Assembly (NCBI GenBank): GCA_021234155.1
Contig: JAJEKV010000047.1
Coordinates: 2,036,494-2,100,493, forward strand
Length of the DNA: 64,000 nt
Direction of reading: 5' to 3'
Source: Isoetes taiwanensis
Lineage: Eukaryota > Streptophyta > Lycopodiopsida > Isoetales > Isoetaceae
The position numbers and the translations under genes were made by a program. Shown here piece by piece: positions 20,261-31,380 of this stretch; within the stretch, counting starts at the first letter, position 1; every line of letters begins with the position of its first letter. Under the pieces are notes generated by a model that was not told where the DNA came from, searched no databases, and was given only the letters and a program-made list of their open reading frames with translations.

Positions 20261-20588
20261 CAAACACTATGGTCGATGTCACGGCCATCATATATCCGAA
20301 GTCCAGAAGTGAGAATCCAAATCCAATACTAAGAAAACAACGATTCATACGATTCATGTGGGTACTTATCCATCCAATGCTGGAGCGATAAAGGCAGAAA
20401 GGAGAACGAGGGTAAACAAAGTAGAGTAGGATGAATACAACCAAAACTGATAGGATAGAGAAGAAGGAGAAATCTAGCTCAAGAGAACGCCGATGATAGA
20501 ACAATGAAGAGAGGCTGAATAAATAGGAGGAGTGACAAAGGGACGTCCCCATCCAAGGAATGTCGGTTCTATAGAACCGTGGCATTAC

Positions 20589-21128
20589 ATGGTAAATATG
20601 ACCACAAGAATTAAGCTTAACATGCAATTCATATTCCTCTGAAAACAGAAGGCCACAGCCCTCACATGTGGTTGCCCCTTTGGACATTGGGAAATTATAA
20701 GTTCCCATTCCCAGTTTTGGGAGATTCTTCTTGGATTTCTCATTTTGATGCAAGTGAGCCACATGCTTGCACTTGGCATGCCAGAACTTCATGTTAGTTT
20801 CATAATTTTCAATATCAGAATTGAGAATAGAAATTTCTTTCTTTAGTTGCTGCAAACCTGAAGTGTTCACCTTCGACATCTGCTTGTCTAGAAAAGCTTG
20901 GAGAGCTTGCTCATCCCTTTGCAACGTTTGTATTCCATCTTCCTCATCAGGACTGAACAACTGCAAATCCATCCACATCTGCCTCTTCTCCTTTATCTCG
21001 TCTTCTAGATCCTTGAAGTTTGCATTGGAGTTGCTGATGGAACCTTCCATTCTCAACAGGTCGGCCTGTTTCTGCACCAATTCCTTCTTGCTGTCCTCAT
21101 ACATATGGGAAATCATTAATTTCAGCAA
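20589..21128 (-). CDS. Coiled-coil / RING-like exon, partial gene
   Basis: An open minus-strand stretch of 180 codons begins after a stop near 21145. Residues 10-130 are a charged, heptad-like coiled coil (for instance LQQLKKEISILNSDIENYE at about 92-110). A zinc-finger start follows: C155, C158, C175, H177 and H180 in the pattern CEGCG...SCGHIYH. The frame then meets a good splice donor, CAT followed by GTAATG at 20588, just where a RING would be cut in half, so this looks like an exon end. The remaining ligands should be in an exon further left, not identified in this window. The layout (coiled coil then RING) resembles the hAT cargo protein at 5890-6612, but the sequences are not close. 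No clear start codon: an ATG at 21116 is possible. Confidence 0.5.
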
Positions 21129-21364
21129 CCCGAGGAGAATTAATCACTGATTCATCATGGATTCAGCACTGCTGCAGAAAGTTCGCGCCCAAAAACTTTC
21201 CTGACTGGTGGCCTTCTCCGGCCGTCACTGCCCTTCAACTTTATGGCTGACGGCTCGTCAAGTTGCTGCCCGTCACGGACTGCTCGTGTAAAAAAAACGA
21301 AAGTAAAGTGCTAAAAAACTGCTTGACGGGCGGAAAATGGCACATATCAAGCATAAACACACCC

Positions 21365-21568
21365 TAATACCATAGACAAGTTCCTAAGGGAACAAAACTT
21401 TGAGAAACTTCAAAATGATGGGAACCTATATAGGTTTAGAAATGAAGGAGGATTTTGCATAATTGCTCTCTATGTGGACGATTGCATTATGTTTGCAAAT
21501 AGCAACTCATGCTTGAATTGAGATAGACAGAAAAGAACTTTGAAGCTTACTCAATCTAGACATATTGA
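21365..21568 (+). mobile_element. Copia reverse-transcriptase fragment (duplicate)
   Basis: A 204-bp segment that differs from 29565-29768 at only a handful of bases. It encodes the Copia RT active-site region with LYVDDCIMFANSN. Flanks are unrelated, so it was copied as a fragment. Confidence 0.85.
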
Positions 21569-22100
21569 AGCAGAGTTTCATTAAAGTTGGAAATTTCGTG
21601 ATTCCATTTTCGCTCGAAATGAAATTGTTCGTTGTTTTTTCACACATTCAGCAATCAAATCTGCACTATTTACTTAAAAATGCACAAGGATTAGCCTGAA
21701 AACCGCTCTATTTGACACAAAATGGGGCGGAAATCGACGGGCGAAACAACCTGGTTGCGCCATTTGAATAAAAATTGTGGAAAAAAAGCAATAAAGTCGC
21801 TGCATTTGAAGTGAATCATAAGGACAATACACGGAAAGAAGCAAACAAATAGCGCAGCCGCGCAGTCTGTTGCAATATATTCATATTGCAAATGGCGCTG
21901 CTGCGCTATTTGCTTTACAAGTAAGATATACAAAAGGGGCAAATACATTAAGATCGTATGTGTCATCAGTATTCAAAAGATTAATCAAGACAAGAATCAT
22001 TAATACCACAGAGGTAAATCTTATATACAAGTATGATATGCAACCGCTTTCAATATTCCCCACTCAAAAACATTATCATCTCGCTTTATCAATATCATCT
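21569..22100. other. GGCGC-rich sequence with an inverted repeat
   Basis: Holds a hairpin at 21841-21913 whose arms contain CAAATAGCGCAGC and its complement GCTGCGCTATTTG. The word AAATGGCGC recurs here and again at 25520-27500, so both may belong to the ends of one decayed element. Confidence 0.45.
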
Positions 22101-24956
22101 AGGTTAATCTTACTTCGGCCAACCGTTTTTTGTCTTGTACCACTTTTCCCTGGGATCCCGTGGCCTCCCCCCGCACCAGCCCAGGACTCTCTCCTCCACC
22201 ACCATGTGATGTCTCTCCTCCACCACCATGTGATGTCTCAAAAGAGGCCTGTGCAAAGGTCAAAACTCGACGAGAGTCCATGGTCGGCCGGATCAAGCAA
22301 GGGATTAATGACGTTGTCAATTCTTCCAAGAATCCCTAGCATACATTGGATCTTTTTTCCATCATGCCATAGGCCACACTACTCCTTTTTAATCGCAATG
22401 ATGCCCTCGTAAAAGCCCCACCGTAAAAAAGTCCAACAAAGTTACCTCGAGGGCGAGCTTATCGACAAGATATGCCGATGTAGCAGGACCAACCCGCTTA
22501 GAACCAAGTATTCCCCTTCCATACCTTGCCAACCATATTTGAACCTCGCCCCTCAGAGCTTGTTAGCCAGATTCTCCCGCTCGGCACCAATCAAGATCTT
22601 TTATGGGTCTTAGGAACTTCAAAAAGCTTTCCCGGATGTTCACCATAAAACCCGAGATCCGTGTGTGTTCATCAGGGTTATGCTTGGCTGAGATCCGGTG
22701 GCTAGAACCACAACCGTTGGCTCTTTTATGCCACCACCGGGTGCCCACCCACTTTCCTCTTCATACATGCCTAAGTAAACTCTAGATCCGGATTCTAGTC
22801 TCTGTGGCAAAGGTATGAAGAGACTGTGATGTTCCGCCTAGCAAAACATATTATCCAAGATGTCTCAACTTCTGGCCATCTTAGAAGCAAAGATCAAAGA
22901 ATTTGGCCAGAGTGGCGGATCCCAAATCGAGTAATTTGCCTCGCGATCCAAACAGATCATGCCGGCAGCAACACGATCGATCCCCGGACAATCCCACCAC
23001 TAGAAACGCACTCCACATGAAATCTTTTGAAGTCGCCCCCTACTTCGGCTTTAGAATCTTACGGATGGATTCCGCTTTAATGAGAAGGGCACATGACCAT
23101 GGACGCCTCTTTTCAAAAAGATTCCGCCTCGAGACCCACTTATTATGCACCACACCCCTACTATAGGAGGGTTGAGTTCGGGAACTGGTCTGACACCTTT
23201 CTCAAGTCCTCGAACTTTTCAGACTTGATTCCAAGTTCATCATGGATGTAGTTGAGAATCTCCTTCTTCATGTAGGCATGAATCCTCAAGTTCTCAGGCT
23301 CGCCTTGAAAAAATTATCACCCTTATAATCCGGATGTGACCTTAACATAAATGTCCCTCCGATGGCTTCCCTCGAGGACGCTTCCGCAATCTTCATAATC
23401 CAGGCCTCTCATGCATCCGAGGTAGTTCTCGCTAAAGTAGTCCTTATCCTTTGCCCAATTGATCGCTATTTGTTGGCCCCTCATATCTTTCAGCCCCTTT
23501 TTCCATTTATTCCACATTTGGCTTAAAGAGAGCGAAATGTCGCCCCGCATAAAACGAACCTCGCTGACATCCTTGGTATGCTTTCCCCGAGAATCTTGTC
23601 AACCATTTCAAGGTAATGCTGAAAGGCAAACCAAATATGTTAGAGCTTGAATGCAAAGAATGGCAATGACAGCCCACGATTTGATGCCAAATGGCTCCAT
23701 GCCATTTGCTTCAAACGATGGTACATTTGTATCGCCGCTTCTTGATTGGCCTTTTTCGACGGTGCCGGGTTTGCCGCGACTCGGTATTGCCTACGCAGTG
23801 GGTATCCGACCCTGTGAGGGTTGTATCATTCTCCGGCTACTTTTGATTGGACATCCACACCGAGTAAAGAAGGTCCAAGTCACTCGCTCCGTAAAGAACT
23901 CACGCATAAGTGTAAATCTTTCGCTCTATTCACGCATCTTTTGTCCCCAACTTCTAACACACGAGCCGAAATACCGAGATTTAATGGTTGTCATTGACAT
24001 CCACCGAAACGATTCTTGTGACCATGGTACAAGTCACCTGTATCTAGAAAGAATCTCAGTGGAAGACCTGATAAGAAAAATCTTTAAGTTCTATTGTTCG
24101 CATCTTCCATATCCTGCATGGATATTTTTCTAACACAGAGGAAACATGAAAGCGCCAACTCCTCCCGGAGACGCCCATCTTCAATCGGCACAATTTTAGA
24201 CTTTCCATTGATGATGTAGAACATCATCTCCTTCTTTGTTTCCCTTCCTTTGACCATGGTACTTTAGCCGCTTTGTTTCCGATCAAAGGGCACCACATCC
24301 CGGACTTGATAGGAAGGAAGGAAGGAAGGAAGAACTTTGAATGTCCACGGAACCTAACATGTTGGGAGATTTACAAAACGGACCGGTCGCCATGTTAGAG
24401 GTGCCTAACTTCCATATCCCGTGATGGATATTTAAAACCGGATATATGTCACACCTAGAGGATCCAAAAAACATGTGAAGCAATAAGCATACAGATTTTT
24501 TTAGAGTTTCTTCCCGCCAACTCCTCTGGAATGAACGGTCCATCTTCAACCCCAAAAAACCTAGACTTTCCATTCGCCTGTGATCATCATCTCCGCCTTG
24601 AGAAACCGCCAGTGGAAATTTATGCTGGAATGCTATCACCGCCCAATCGATCCACATTTTACACTCCACGCTCCCTCATAGTGAGGATTTAGTATCACTC
24701 CAATGGTCTCCTCAATCCGCTTTTATCCTGGGACTTGATAGGAGAACCGATAGGTGTCCCGATAGGGAGGAGACTTGGGAGTCGACTTGGGAGGAGACTT
24801 GGGATTGTCCTCGCTTTTTTTTGATTCTCTTCCTCATGCTCGCCCCTTCTATTTGATCGCCTTTTCTTTTGGTTTGGCTTGCCTAAGGTTTGGCTTTCTT
24901 CCCATCCTTCTTGCAATCTCCTATTGAAGCTGTGTGCCGCCCATTAGAGCAGCATA
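22100..24956 (-). pseudogene. Decayed minus-strand coding fragments, unrecognised
   Basis: Several minus-strand frames (22748-22563, 23550-23323, 24669-24283, 24916-24695) have coding-like composition, for instance HAYMKKEILNYIHDELG at about 23280-23230 and MWNKWKKGLKDMRGQQIAI at about 23515-23460. Parts repeat each other: the phrase near 24140-24225 resembles that near 24510-24590. They look like one gene or transposase broken by frameshifts. CAG/CTG words are scarce here too. I cannot name the family. Confidence 0.35.
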
Positions 24957-25406
24957 TTACAAGAGGTCTTGGCTCGCCAATATGTGACACCGAAGTTCTT
25001 TGATGTGTCCATGGCTGAACCCGAGAATGCCAAATCCTCTAAGTAGCTCCTCGACCGTGTTATTAATAGCAACCGCTTTCAGATGAAGGCAACGGCCAGC
25101 CTTTTTTTTGGCGTAGACCGGGTCCTTGATGCTGGATTCCATCATCTCGTGGATCGTAAAACCGCCACCCATGCAAAGATGATCAATGGTGCAATTCACG
25201 GGATCCTCCACGCGGCAACCAAGGAAGTCTAATCTTCCCTTTTCACCTCCCACATGTTGACAATGATACCAAGTCTGATCACAACGCCCCGCTTCACCAC
25301 TGACTTTGTGAGGAGGCAAAGTTCTTCCTCTTGTCCCCTTTGTGGGGTCAACCCCTTCCTCCAAGGGAATTGCCCCGACAACTTCCATGCACCATGGCCT
25401 TCCCAA
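24957..25406 (-). pseudogene. Unrecognised minus-strand ORF (149 codons)
   Basis: The longest open frame of this block, from an ATG at 25406 to a stop at 24957. Contains several Cys and His (CDQTWYHCQHVGG, NCTIDHLCMGGG) that might bind metal, but no known spacing is recognised. It is the 5'-most piece of the minus-strand block 22100-25406. Function unknown. Confidence 0.4.
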
Positions 25407-25520
25407 ACCATGACCACGGCCTTCTCCGCCACAACGCTTTGGGTCTTGGACAACTAAGCTTCACAAGAAAACAACTAATCAACATTCAAATCATGAAACC
25501 CCAACCCAACCCACTACGCA

Positions 25521-25562
25521 ATTTCTATGCAAATGGCGCAGTGGCGCCATTTGCATAGAAAT
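25521..25562. repeat. Perfect palindrome, 19-bp arms
   Basis: ATTTCTATGCAAATGGCGC followed by AGTG and the exact complement. Further copies of TTTGCATAGAAATGGC occur at about 25806, 25831 and 25870. Confidence 0.9.
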
Positions 25563-26465
25563 GGCGAGCCGGGCGCTTATGCAAATGGCATCAATGCAAA
25601 TCGAGCCATCCCAGCCATTTATCGACCGGGCGATGGGAATCCCTCACCAGCCAACAATCCCAGTGTACACTCCCTATTCTCGCCAAGGAAGTCGAGATAT
25701 TCCCTCGACACGAAGCTCGATAATAAGGCCCCGGTGATTTCTAGATTGTTGGCAAGCCGAGGGAGAGGCGACCACCAAGGGGAGAAATGGCTAAATGGCA
25801 AGCATTTTGCATAGAAATGGCCAGGGCTTATTTGCATAGAAATGGCACAAGCATTATTTCAGATGTAAAATACAATCGGGCCATTTGCATTATTCTACAT
25901 CCGCTCTAAACAAACTATTAAAATACGACATCCGAAAGAAATGATACGGACGCCATTTTTTCTTTGACGACGAAACGTAAACTCACTATCCTAGACACTG
26001 ACACATGAAACAGTCTGCGGGTCGCATTATTTATATACCCATGACTAAAAACGCCTTAAAAAATAGTATTTAACTAACCCGAACCCGAGGCCATCGTGAT
26101 ATGCGACCGCATTGTGGATCGCATTATTCCACCGTGAAATTTGCCTCCAACTTTTTCCGGAGCTCCCCGATCAACAGCGCCACCGGAAGGTGCTAGAGAG
26201 AGAAACACAAAGGCTTAGAGAGAGAAATCTAAGGCTTAGAGAGAGAAGGCTGGTACTGGGCTACCGCGAGGAGAAGGCGGGCGGAAGAGAAGGGCGATGA
26301 AATGAAATGAGGAAATGAAATGAAGAGAGAAAATAAACCCGCCGAAAATAAACCCGGTTGAAATTAATGGCCGAAAGGATTTGGCCCGCCAGTCGGCCCG
26401 CCCACTTGAATTTCTTTTTGTATCCACACACGCCCGCTCGCCCTAAGGCCCCGGCCTGGGTCCGG

Positions 26466-26580
26466 CCACTTGAATTTTAAAATTTGAATTTGAATTTCCC
26501 CTTGTCCGCCAATTGAATTCTAAAATTTGAATTCCCCGCCCGTCGCCACTTTGAATTTTAAAATTTGAATTCCCCGCCAC
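26466..26580. repeat. Tandem AT palindromes
   Basis: Three copies of TTGAATTTTAAAATTTGAAT-like sequence, each followed by CCCC and GCC spacers. Confidence 0.7.
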
Positions 26581-27074
26581 TTTTTCGCGATATATTGCCC
26601 CTCGCCTCAAAGCCGCTTATAAAATACGGCGGGTACAGATATGGTAAAACGTAGGCGCTTTTCGTCTCAGATTCATTGTAGTTATGCGATTTTACGCCCC
26701 GCCCTCGCCTTCAACATTCGCAGTACTTTATACCGAGGACTTGTACGCTGGGCGCGCTTCGTCAGACGCCTATTGCGCTTTAGGCATTGGTTCCTCGAGA
26801 GTTATTTGAGCTGTGTTTCTTTGTCCGCCAGGCGCTACTTTTGGCGCTTACCTTCGGGCCAGGCGCTTTAGTTGGTTGCGCGTTTCACTTGGTTAGCAGG
26901 TGCTTCTTCATTTCATACAGTGTGCTTCATTTGATTGCGTGGCGCTTTTATTTTGAAGGCTTTACTTGATTCAAGGCTCTTCCCTTCACGGCAGATTCTC
27001 GATCTACAATGATCCTAAGGTTGTTGGATCGCTCGCTTTTAGTTTAACCGCCGCCAATTTCTCCTATAAGTGCG

Positions 27075-27310
27075 TAATAATGTTTCTACCCCGTAGTAAT
27101 CAGAAAACCGTAACAATCCGTGAAATAACTGTGAGTCCGTTGTAACTGTGAGTAACTGCAACAACTGTAATAATCTTGTAGTCCGTAGTAATATCTACCA
27201 ATGTGTAATCAGAATCTTTAGTAACTGCTGTATCCCCGTAGTTATATGTAGTAATCAGAGGTAATCTTTAGTAACTGGCAGCGATCCTCAGACTGCGGTA
27301 ACCGCTTCCT
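27075..27310. repeat. Degenerate GTAACTG / GTAATC array
   Basis: More than a dozen copies of GTAA followed by C, T or A-rich bases at irregular 10-20-bp spacing. No coding sequence. Confidence 0.5.
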
Positions 27311-28111
27311 AAGTTTTCCGCTTTGTTTCCGGAAAATGGCGCCGGGCGCCATTTGATCATATTGGCGCTTATTGCCATTTTTTCAAATAGCAAGTACCGC
27401 CATTAAGGTAAGGCGCTGCCGCCGCTTATTTTGTGGCAAAAATGGCACGGCATGCTTATTTGAACAAATGGCGACTTGCACCATTTGCCCGCTTTTGTGA
27501 ATATTTTATGGTTATTTCCGCTGGGTTTCTAACAATGTGTGTGTCATTGATGCTTGCAGTGAAAGGACCTGCGTAACTTCCTCTATGGTGACGGGTTGTT
27601 GCTAGGGGCATGAACCCATAGAGGGCACCTACATGGAAAGAACATTGACTACTTTAGAACGCCGTCGTGGAGGTTATCAAGCCATAATTCCATCCCATGT
27701 GCTTCCCATTCCATGTGCAGCGCCAATAATGTTGCCGGGGCCGTGAGGCACATTTATCGAATGGCCTAGACATGACGCGGAGAATCTGGCCCGTGATGCT
27801 TCACCTATATCATCATCCGACACGAAACCCCTAAACCCCCTAGTAGTTCCTCTACATCGCCATCACCCGCCCCTTCATCCTACCAATGAGCAACACTTTT
27901 GAGAACTTGGTGAACTTATGCAAAGGACAACGCTTGTTGTTATGTGAGGTCATTGGTTGAATAGAAGTAGCATCCATGGAAGGATGTGGATGCACGTAAC
28001 GGTGGTTGTGCAAGCTAATGGGGTCGTGGGTGCCAACTCACAAGCCTCCCAATTGGCCGTGCGGTGAATTATTGGTGTTCATTGCCATTATAATGACGTA
28101 CCATATATGTA

Positions 28112-28225
28112 TATGATCCAATAATTTCTATGTATATACTATCAATAATTTTGGTGAGTATATACCAAAGAATAATTTTGGTGGGTATATACCATCAATA
28201 ATTTTGTGGGTATAAATATACCAAA
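28112..28225. repeat. Tandem repeat, ~33-bp unit
   Basis: Unit ATAATTTTGGTGGGTATATA followed by CCA; three full copies and a preceding partial one. Confidence 0.8.
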
Positions 28226-28493
28226 TTGCCGAAAAGCCAAAGCAACATTGGCCCGCCTAGCTATGACGATTCTGCGTCTTGAACGCGATTCTATCACTTG
28301 CAAGATGAATCATGAGGACTTCAAGCTGCGTCACAGCGAGATATACCGCTTGGAAGATCCGGCTCACCACCGCTGTTTCTCAATCCTCGCCATTATCCCC
28401 CGATCCCGGGCCGAGCATGTTATCATCCATCTCCTATGGAATAGAGAGTATCAAATGTTCATGATCGAAAAGGATCTTCGAGCGCCTCGCTAG
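28206..28493 (+). CDS. Hypothetical ORF, 95 codons
   Basis: Open frame starting in the last unit of the 28112-28225 tandem repeat. The part from 28240 on (KATLARLAMTILRLERDSI and ending FMIEKDLRAPR) has coding-like composition, but no family is recognised, and the start overlapping a repeat makes it doubtful. Possibly a fragment of a decayed element. Confidence 0.2.
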   Translation: MGINIPNCRKAKATLARLAMTILRLERDSITCKMNHEDFKLRHSEIYRLEDPAHHRCFSILAIIPRSRAEHVIIHLLWNREYQMFMIEKDLRAPR

Positions 28494-28565
28494 TTCCGAT
28501 CATTCACAGTAATAGTAGAAGAATAATAGTACTTGTTATCTTATTGTAATCTGTTGTGTTAGTAT

Positions 28566-28700
28566 ACAACAGTATACATAACCTTTGTAGTACACATAAC
28601 CGTAATATAAGTATTGATGTATACTAGTATACACATGTATACATAACCTTATGTAATACACATAACCATACTATAAGTATTGAGGTATACATAACCTCCA
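28566..28700. repeat. Tandem repeat, ~66-bp unit
   Basis: Two copies of a unit with GTATACATAACC, CACATAACC and ATAAGTATTGA at matching spacing. Confidence 0.75.
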
Positions 28701-28989
28701 AGTATACTATATAAAAATTATTCCAACTTGTCTTAATTCCAACTTTAATGAAACTCGCGAAAAACAGAAAGTTAGAAATGAAGATGTAAAGCAAATAGAG
28801 CAAGCAGCACCAATGAACTAAATAGTATGGATTCTGATGATGATGAAAAATCAAACGTAAGGTGAAAATGTTGATGAGACAAAAGTGAAGTGTAGATTAA
28901 ATGAGGAAGAAAAGTTCAACAATCGTACACATGAAAACAACTTTGTCAAACAAAGGAAAATCAGCGTAAAAATTACTTGAGGACACACA

Positions 28990-30661
28990 CATTGATTTGG
29001 ACCAATATGGCAGTAATGTAAAACTAGCGTATGTGGAGAATACAGGATCTTATGTTGACCATGATCACATTCTCAAAGATCACTGAAGACTCTAGTGTTC
29101 CGAGATCATATGAGGAAGTATTACATCTCCGTAAAAGGAAAAATGGTTAGAAGCAATGAGTGAGGAAATGGAATCCCTTCAATGACACAAATACATATGA
29201 TCCGGTGGAATACATAAAACCGATAAGCACTTAATAGGATGCAAATGGCCTTTAAATTAAAGACAAAATGCAGATGAAATCAAGCACAAAGCTAGACTAG
29301 TAGTTCAGTGGATTTACTCAAGAAAAGGCAAAAGATTATGATGAAACCTATTCCCCAATTGTAAAATTAACAAGCCCTTAATGTTGTTGAGTATAGCAAA
29401 TGCACTTGATTTTGAGGTGCACCATATGGATGTCAAGACCGCCTTTTGAATGCAAAGTTGGAGGAGAAAATTTATCTTAACAAACAAATGGATTTGCCAA
29501 GAAGATAACAAAATTTGGAAGCTTAATAGAGTGTGGTATGGATTAAAGCCCCCTGGGAATGGTATAATACCATAGACAAGTTCCTAAGGGAACAAAAACT
29601 TTGAGAAACTTCAAAATGATGGGAACCTATATAGGTTTCAAATGAAGGAGGATTTTGCATAATTGCTCTCTATGTGGACCATTGCATTATGTTTGCAAAT
29701 AGCAACTCATGCTTGAATTGAGATAGACGTAAAAGAACTTTGAAGCTTACTCAATCTAGACATATTGATAATATGTTAAAAAGGTTCAACCTTGAATATG
29801 CAAATACAACAGGACACCCATAGTTCCAGCCACAAAATTTACAAATGTAATTTGAAATCTCGAGACCAAAGGAAAGAAATGGAAGAGATCCCATATTGAG
29901 CACTTGTTTGATGTCTACTTATCTAGCCAATAATACAAGGCCAGAGCATTGCCTATATGCAAGAAATATTCTTAGTAGGAGAAATCACAATCCCAAAGAA
30001 GCAAAGATCGGATAAAGGTAGGGAAAGGATACTTAGGTATTTGAAAGGCGCCATGAATGATGGATTAATATTCAACTCAACAAACTTGAACTTGGAGGCA
30101 TTTAGTGACGCCGACCGGGAGGAGACTTGAGCTACGTGAAATCAACATCGTGGTATGTAATAATGTTAGGAGGAGGAGTAATAGCTTGGAGAACAAAAAA
30201 CAAAGTGCCATTGTTATGTTCACAGCTGAAGCTGAATATGTTGTTGCATCACTAGTGGCTAAAGAGATTGCTTTGGTTGAGAAGGTTGATTATTGAGTCG
30301 GAATGCATACAAGAAAAAAGCTACTTAAAATATTCACTAATAATGAGCCGATGGCCATTGTCAAAAATCCAAGATCATGACAGTAACCAAGCATATTGAG
30401 TGAATGTTCACTTTATAAGAGATTTGGCAGCAAAGGGCTATATACAAATGTGTTATGTGCACAATTCAAGCCACAAGTTGCGATATTTTTTACAAAGGCC
30501 TTAGTTGAAAACAAGTTTGTCAAGTTTAAAACAAGCCATGAATATTACAAAAGTAAAAATACCTTATCTAACTCAAATTAAAACAAGAAGATTGCACCAA
30601 GTTTAAACCCGCCATGACAAAAGAGTCGTGAAGAGTACAATGATATATGATGAAGGAGGAG
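28990..30661 (+). mobile_element. Copia-type pol remnant (RT and RNase H)
   Basis: Plus-strand Copia motifs occur in order: KWLEAMSEEMESLQ near 29143, KARLVVQ near 29285, HHMDVKTAF near 29420, KLNRVWYGLKPP near 29520, the RT active-site region near 29670 (one copy of the Asp pair changed to His compared with 21365-21568), ILRYLKG near 30028, and the RNase H motif AEAEYVVAS near 30225. Many stops and frameshifts break it, and nothing of gag or integrase is clear, so it is a truncated, dead element. A polypurine tract (GAAGGAGGAG, ending 30661) sits right before the 3' LTR. Confidence 0.85.
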
Positions 30662-31380
30662 TGTTGATATTCAAGAATATGTTCATCATATATCATGGAT
30701 CTACATTCAAATTGACATGATCCTAGAAGCAGATCATGATGCCTAGGTAAGCTATTTAACCTAGTGTATTATGGTTTAAATTGTTTGTAAATATTGTGAA
30801 CCATGTTCAATGGTTCATCAGATAAATAGTATTAAAGGTGCGAAGAGGGTGAAGGCGACCGGGATATGGAGCCAAAAAACCATTCAAACAAGAACACCTT
30901 CATTGCTTGCCGATTTTGAAGCCATAACCGAATAAGAATAATCAGACATATATCCAACGTTTGATCAATCTTATAATGATCAAAACTTGAGCAATTCCGC
31001 CATATTCGAAGCAATGGAGTAGGATCAAAGTTGAACTTTGGTAATGTTTATTTGGTCAATACGCCTACAATACCGACAATGATCTGTGAACAAGAATCAC
31101 CGAATCATATTGTTCAATGGTTTGAGTTGAATTGGCATTTGAAATTCACATGGTTCCTTAGGTAACTAGATAAGTTATTGAGCATTATTAGAAGAAGTAT
31201 TTTGGTAGATTAAAGAAAGTTCACGCTTGGTCATTTGATTATTACTCATTTTAACAAAGTTGCACCACAAATTCCAATTCAAGGAGCTTGCAATGGAGTT
31301 GACGTCTCATTCTCAGTTGAGCATTTGATTGTGGTCATGAGCCACGGAGCAGAAATTAATCCATCCCTAATGTTATAGGA
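30662..31380 (+). mobile_element. 3' LTR of the Copia remnant, end unresolved
   Basis: Begins TGTTGATATTC right after the polypurine tract, as in many plant Copia elements. The 5' LTR is missing, so the right end cannot be set by comparison; 31380 is an approximate outer limit. No gene. Confidence 0.45.

Larger units (their letters stand above)
25563..27540. other. GGCGC-rich non-coding region with tandem repeats
   Basis: No gene. Contains GAGAGA-type repeats at 26191-26250, three AT-palindrome repeats separated by CCCCGCC at 26466-26580, a run of GGCGCTT words at 26650-26960, degenerate GTAACTG/GTAATC repeats at 27075-27310, and more GGCGCCATTTG inverted words at 27330-27490. Suggests the subterminal part of one or more DNA transposons. 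Confidence 0.45.
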
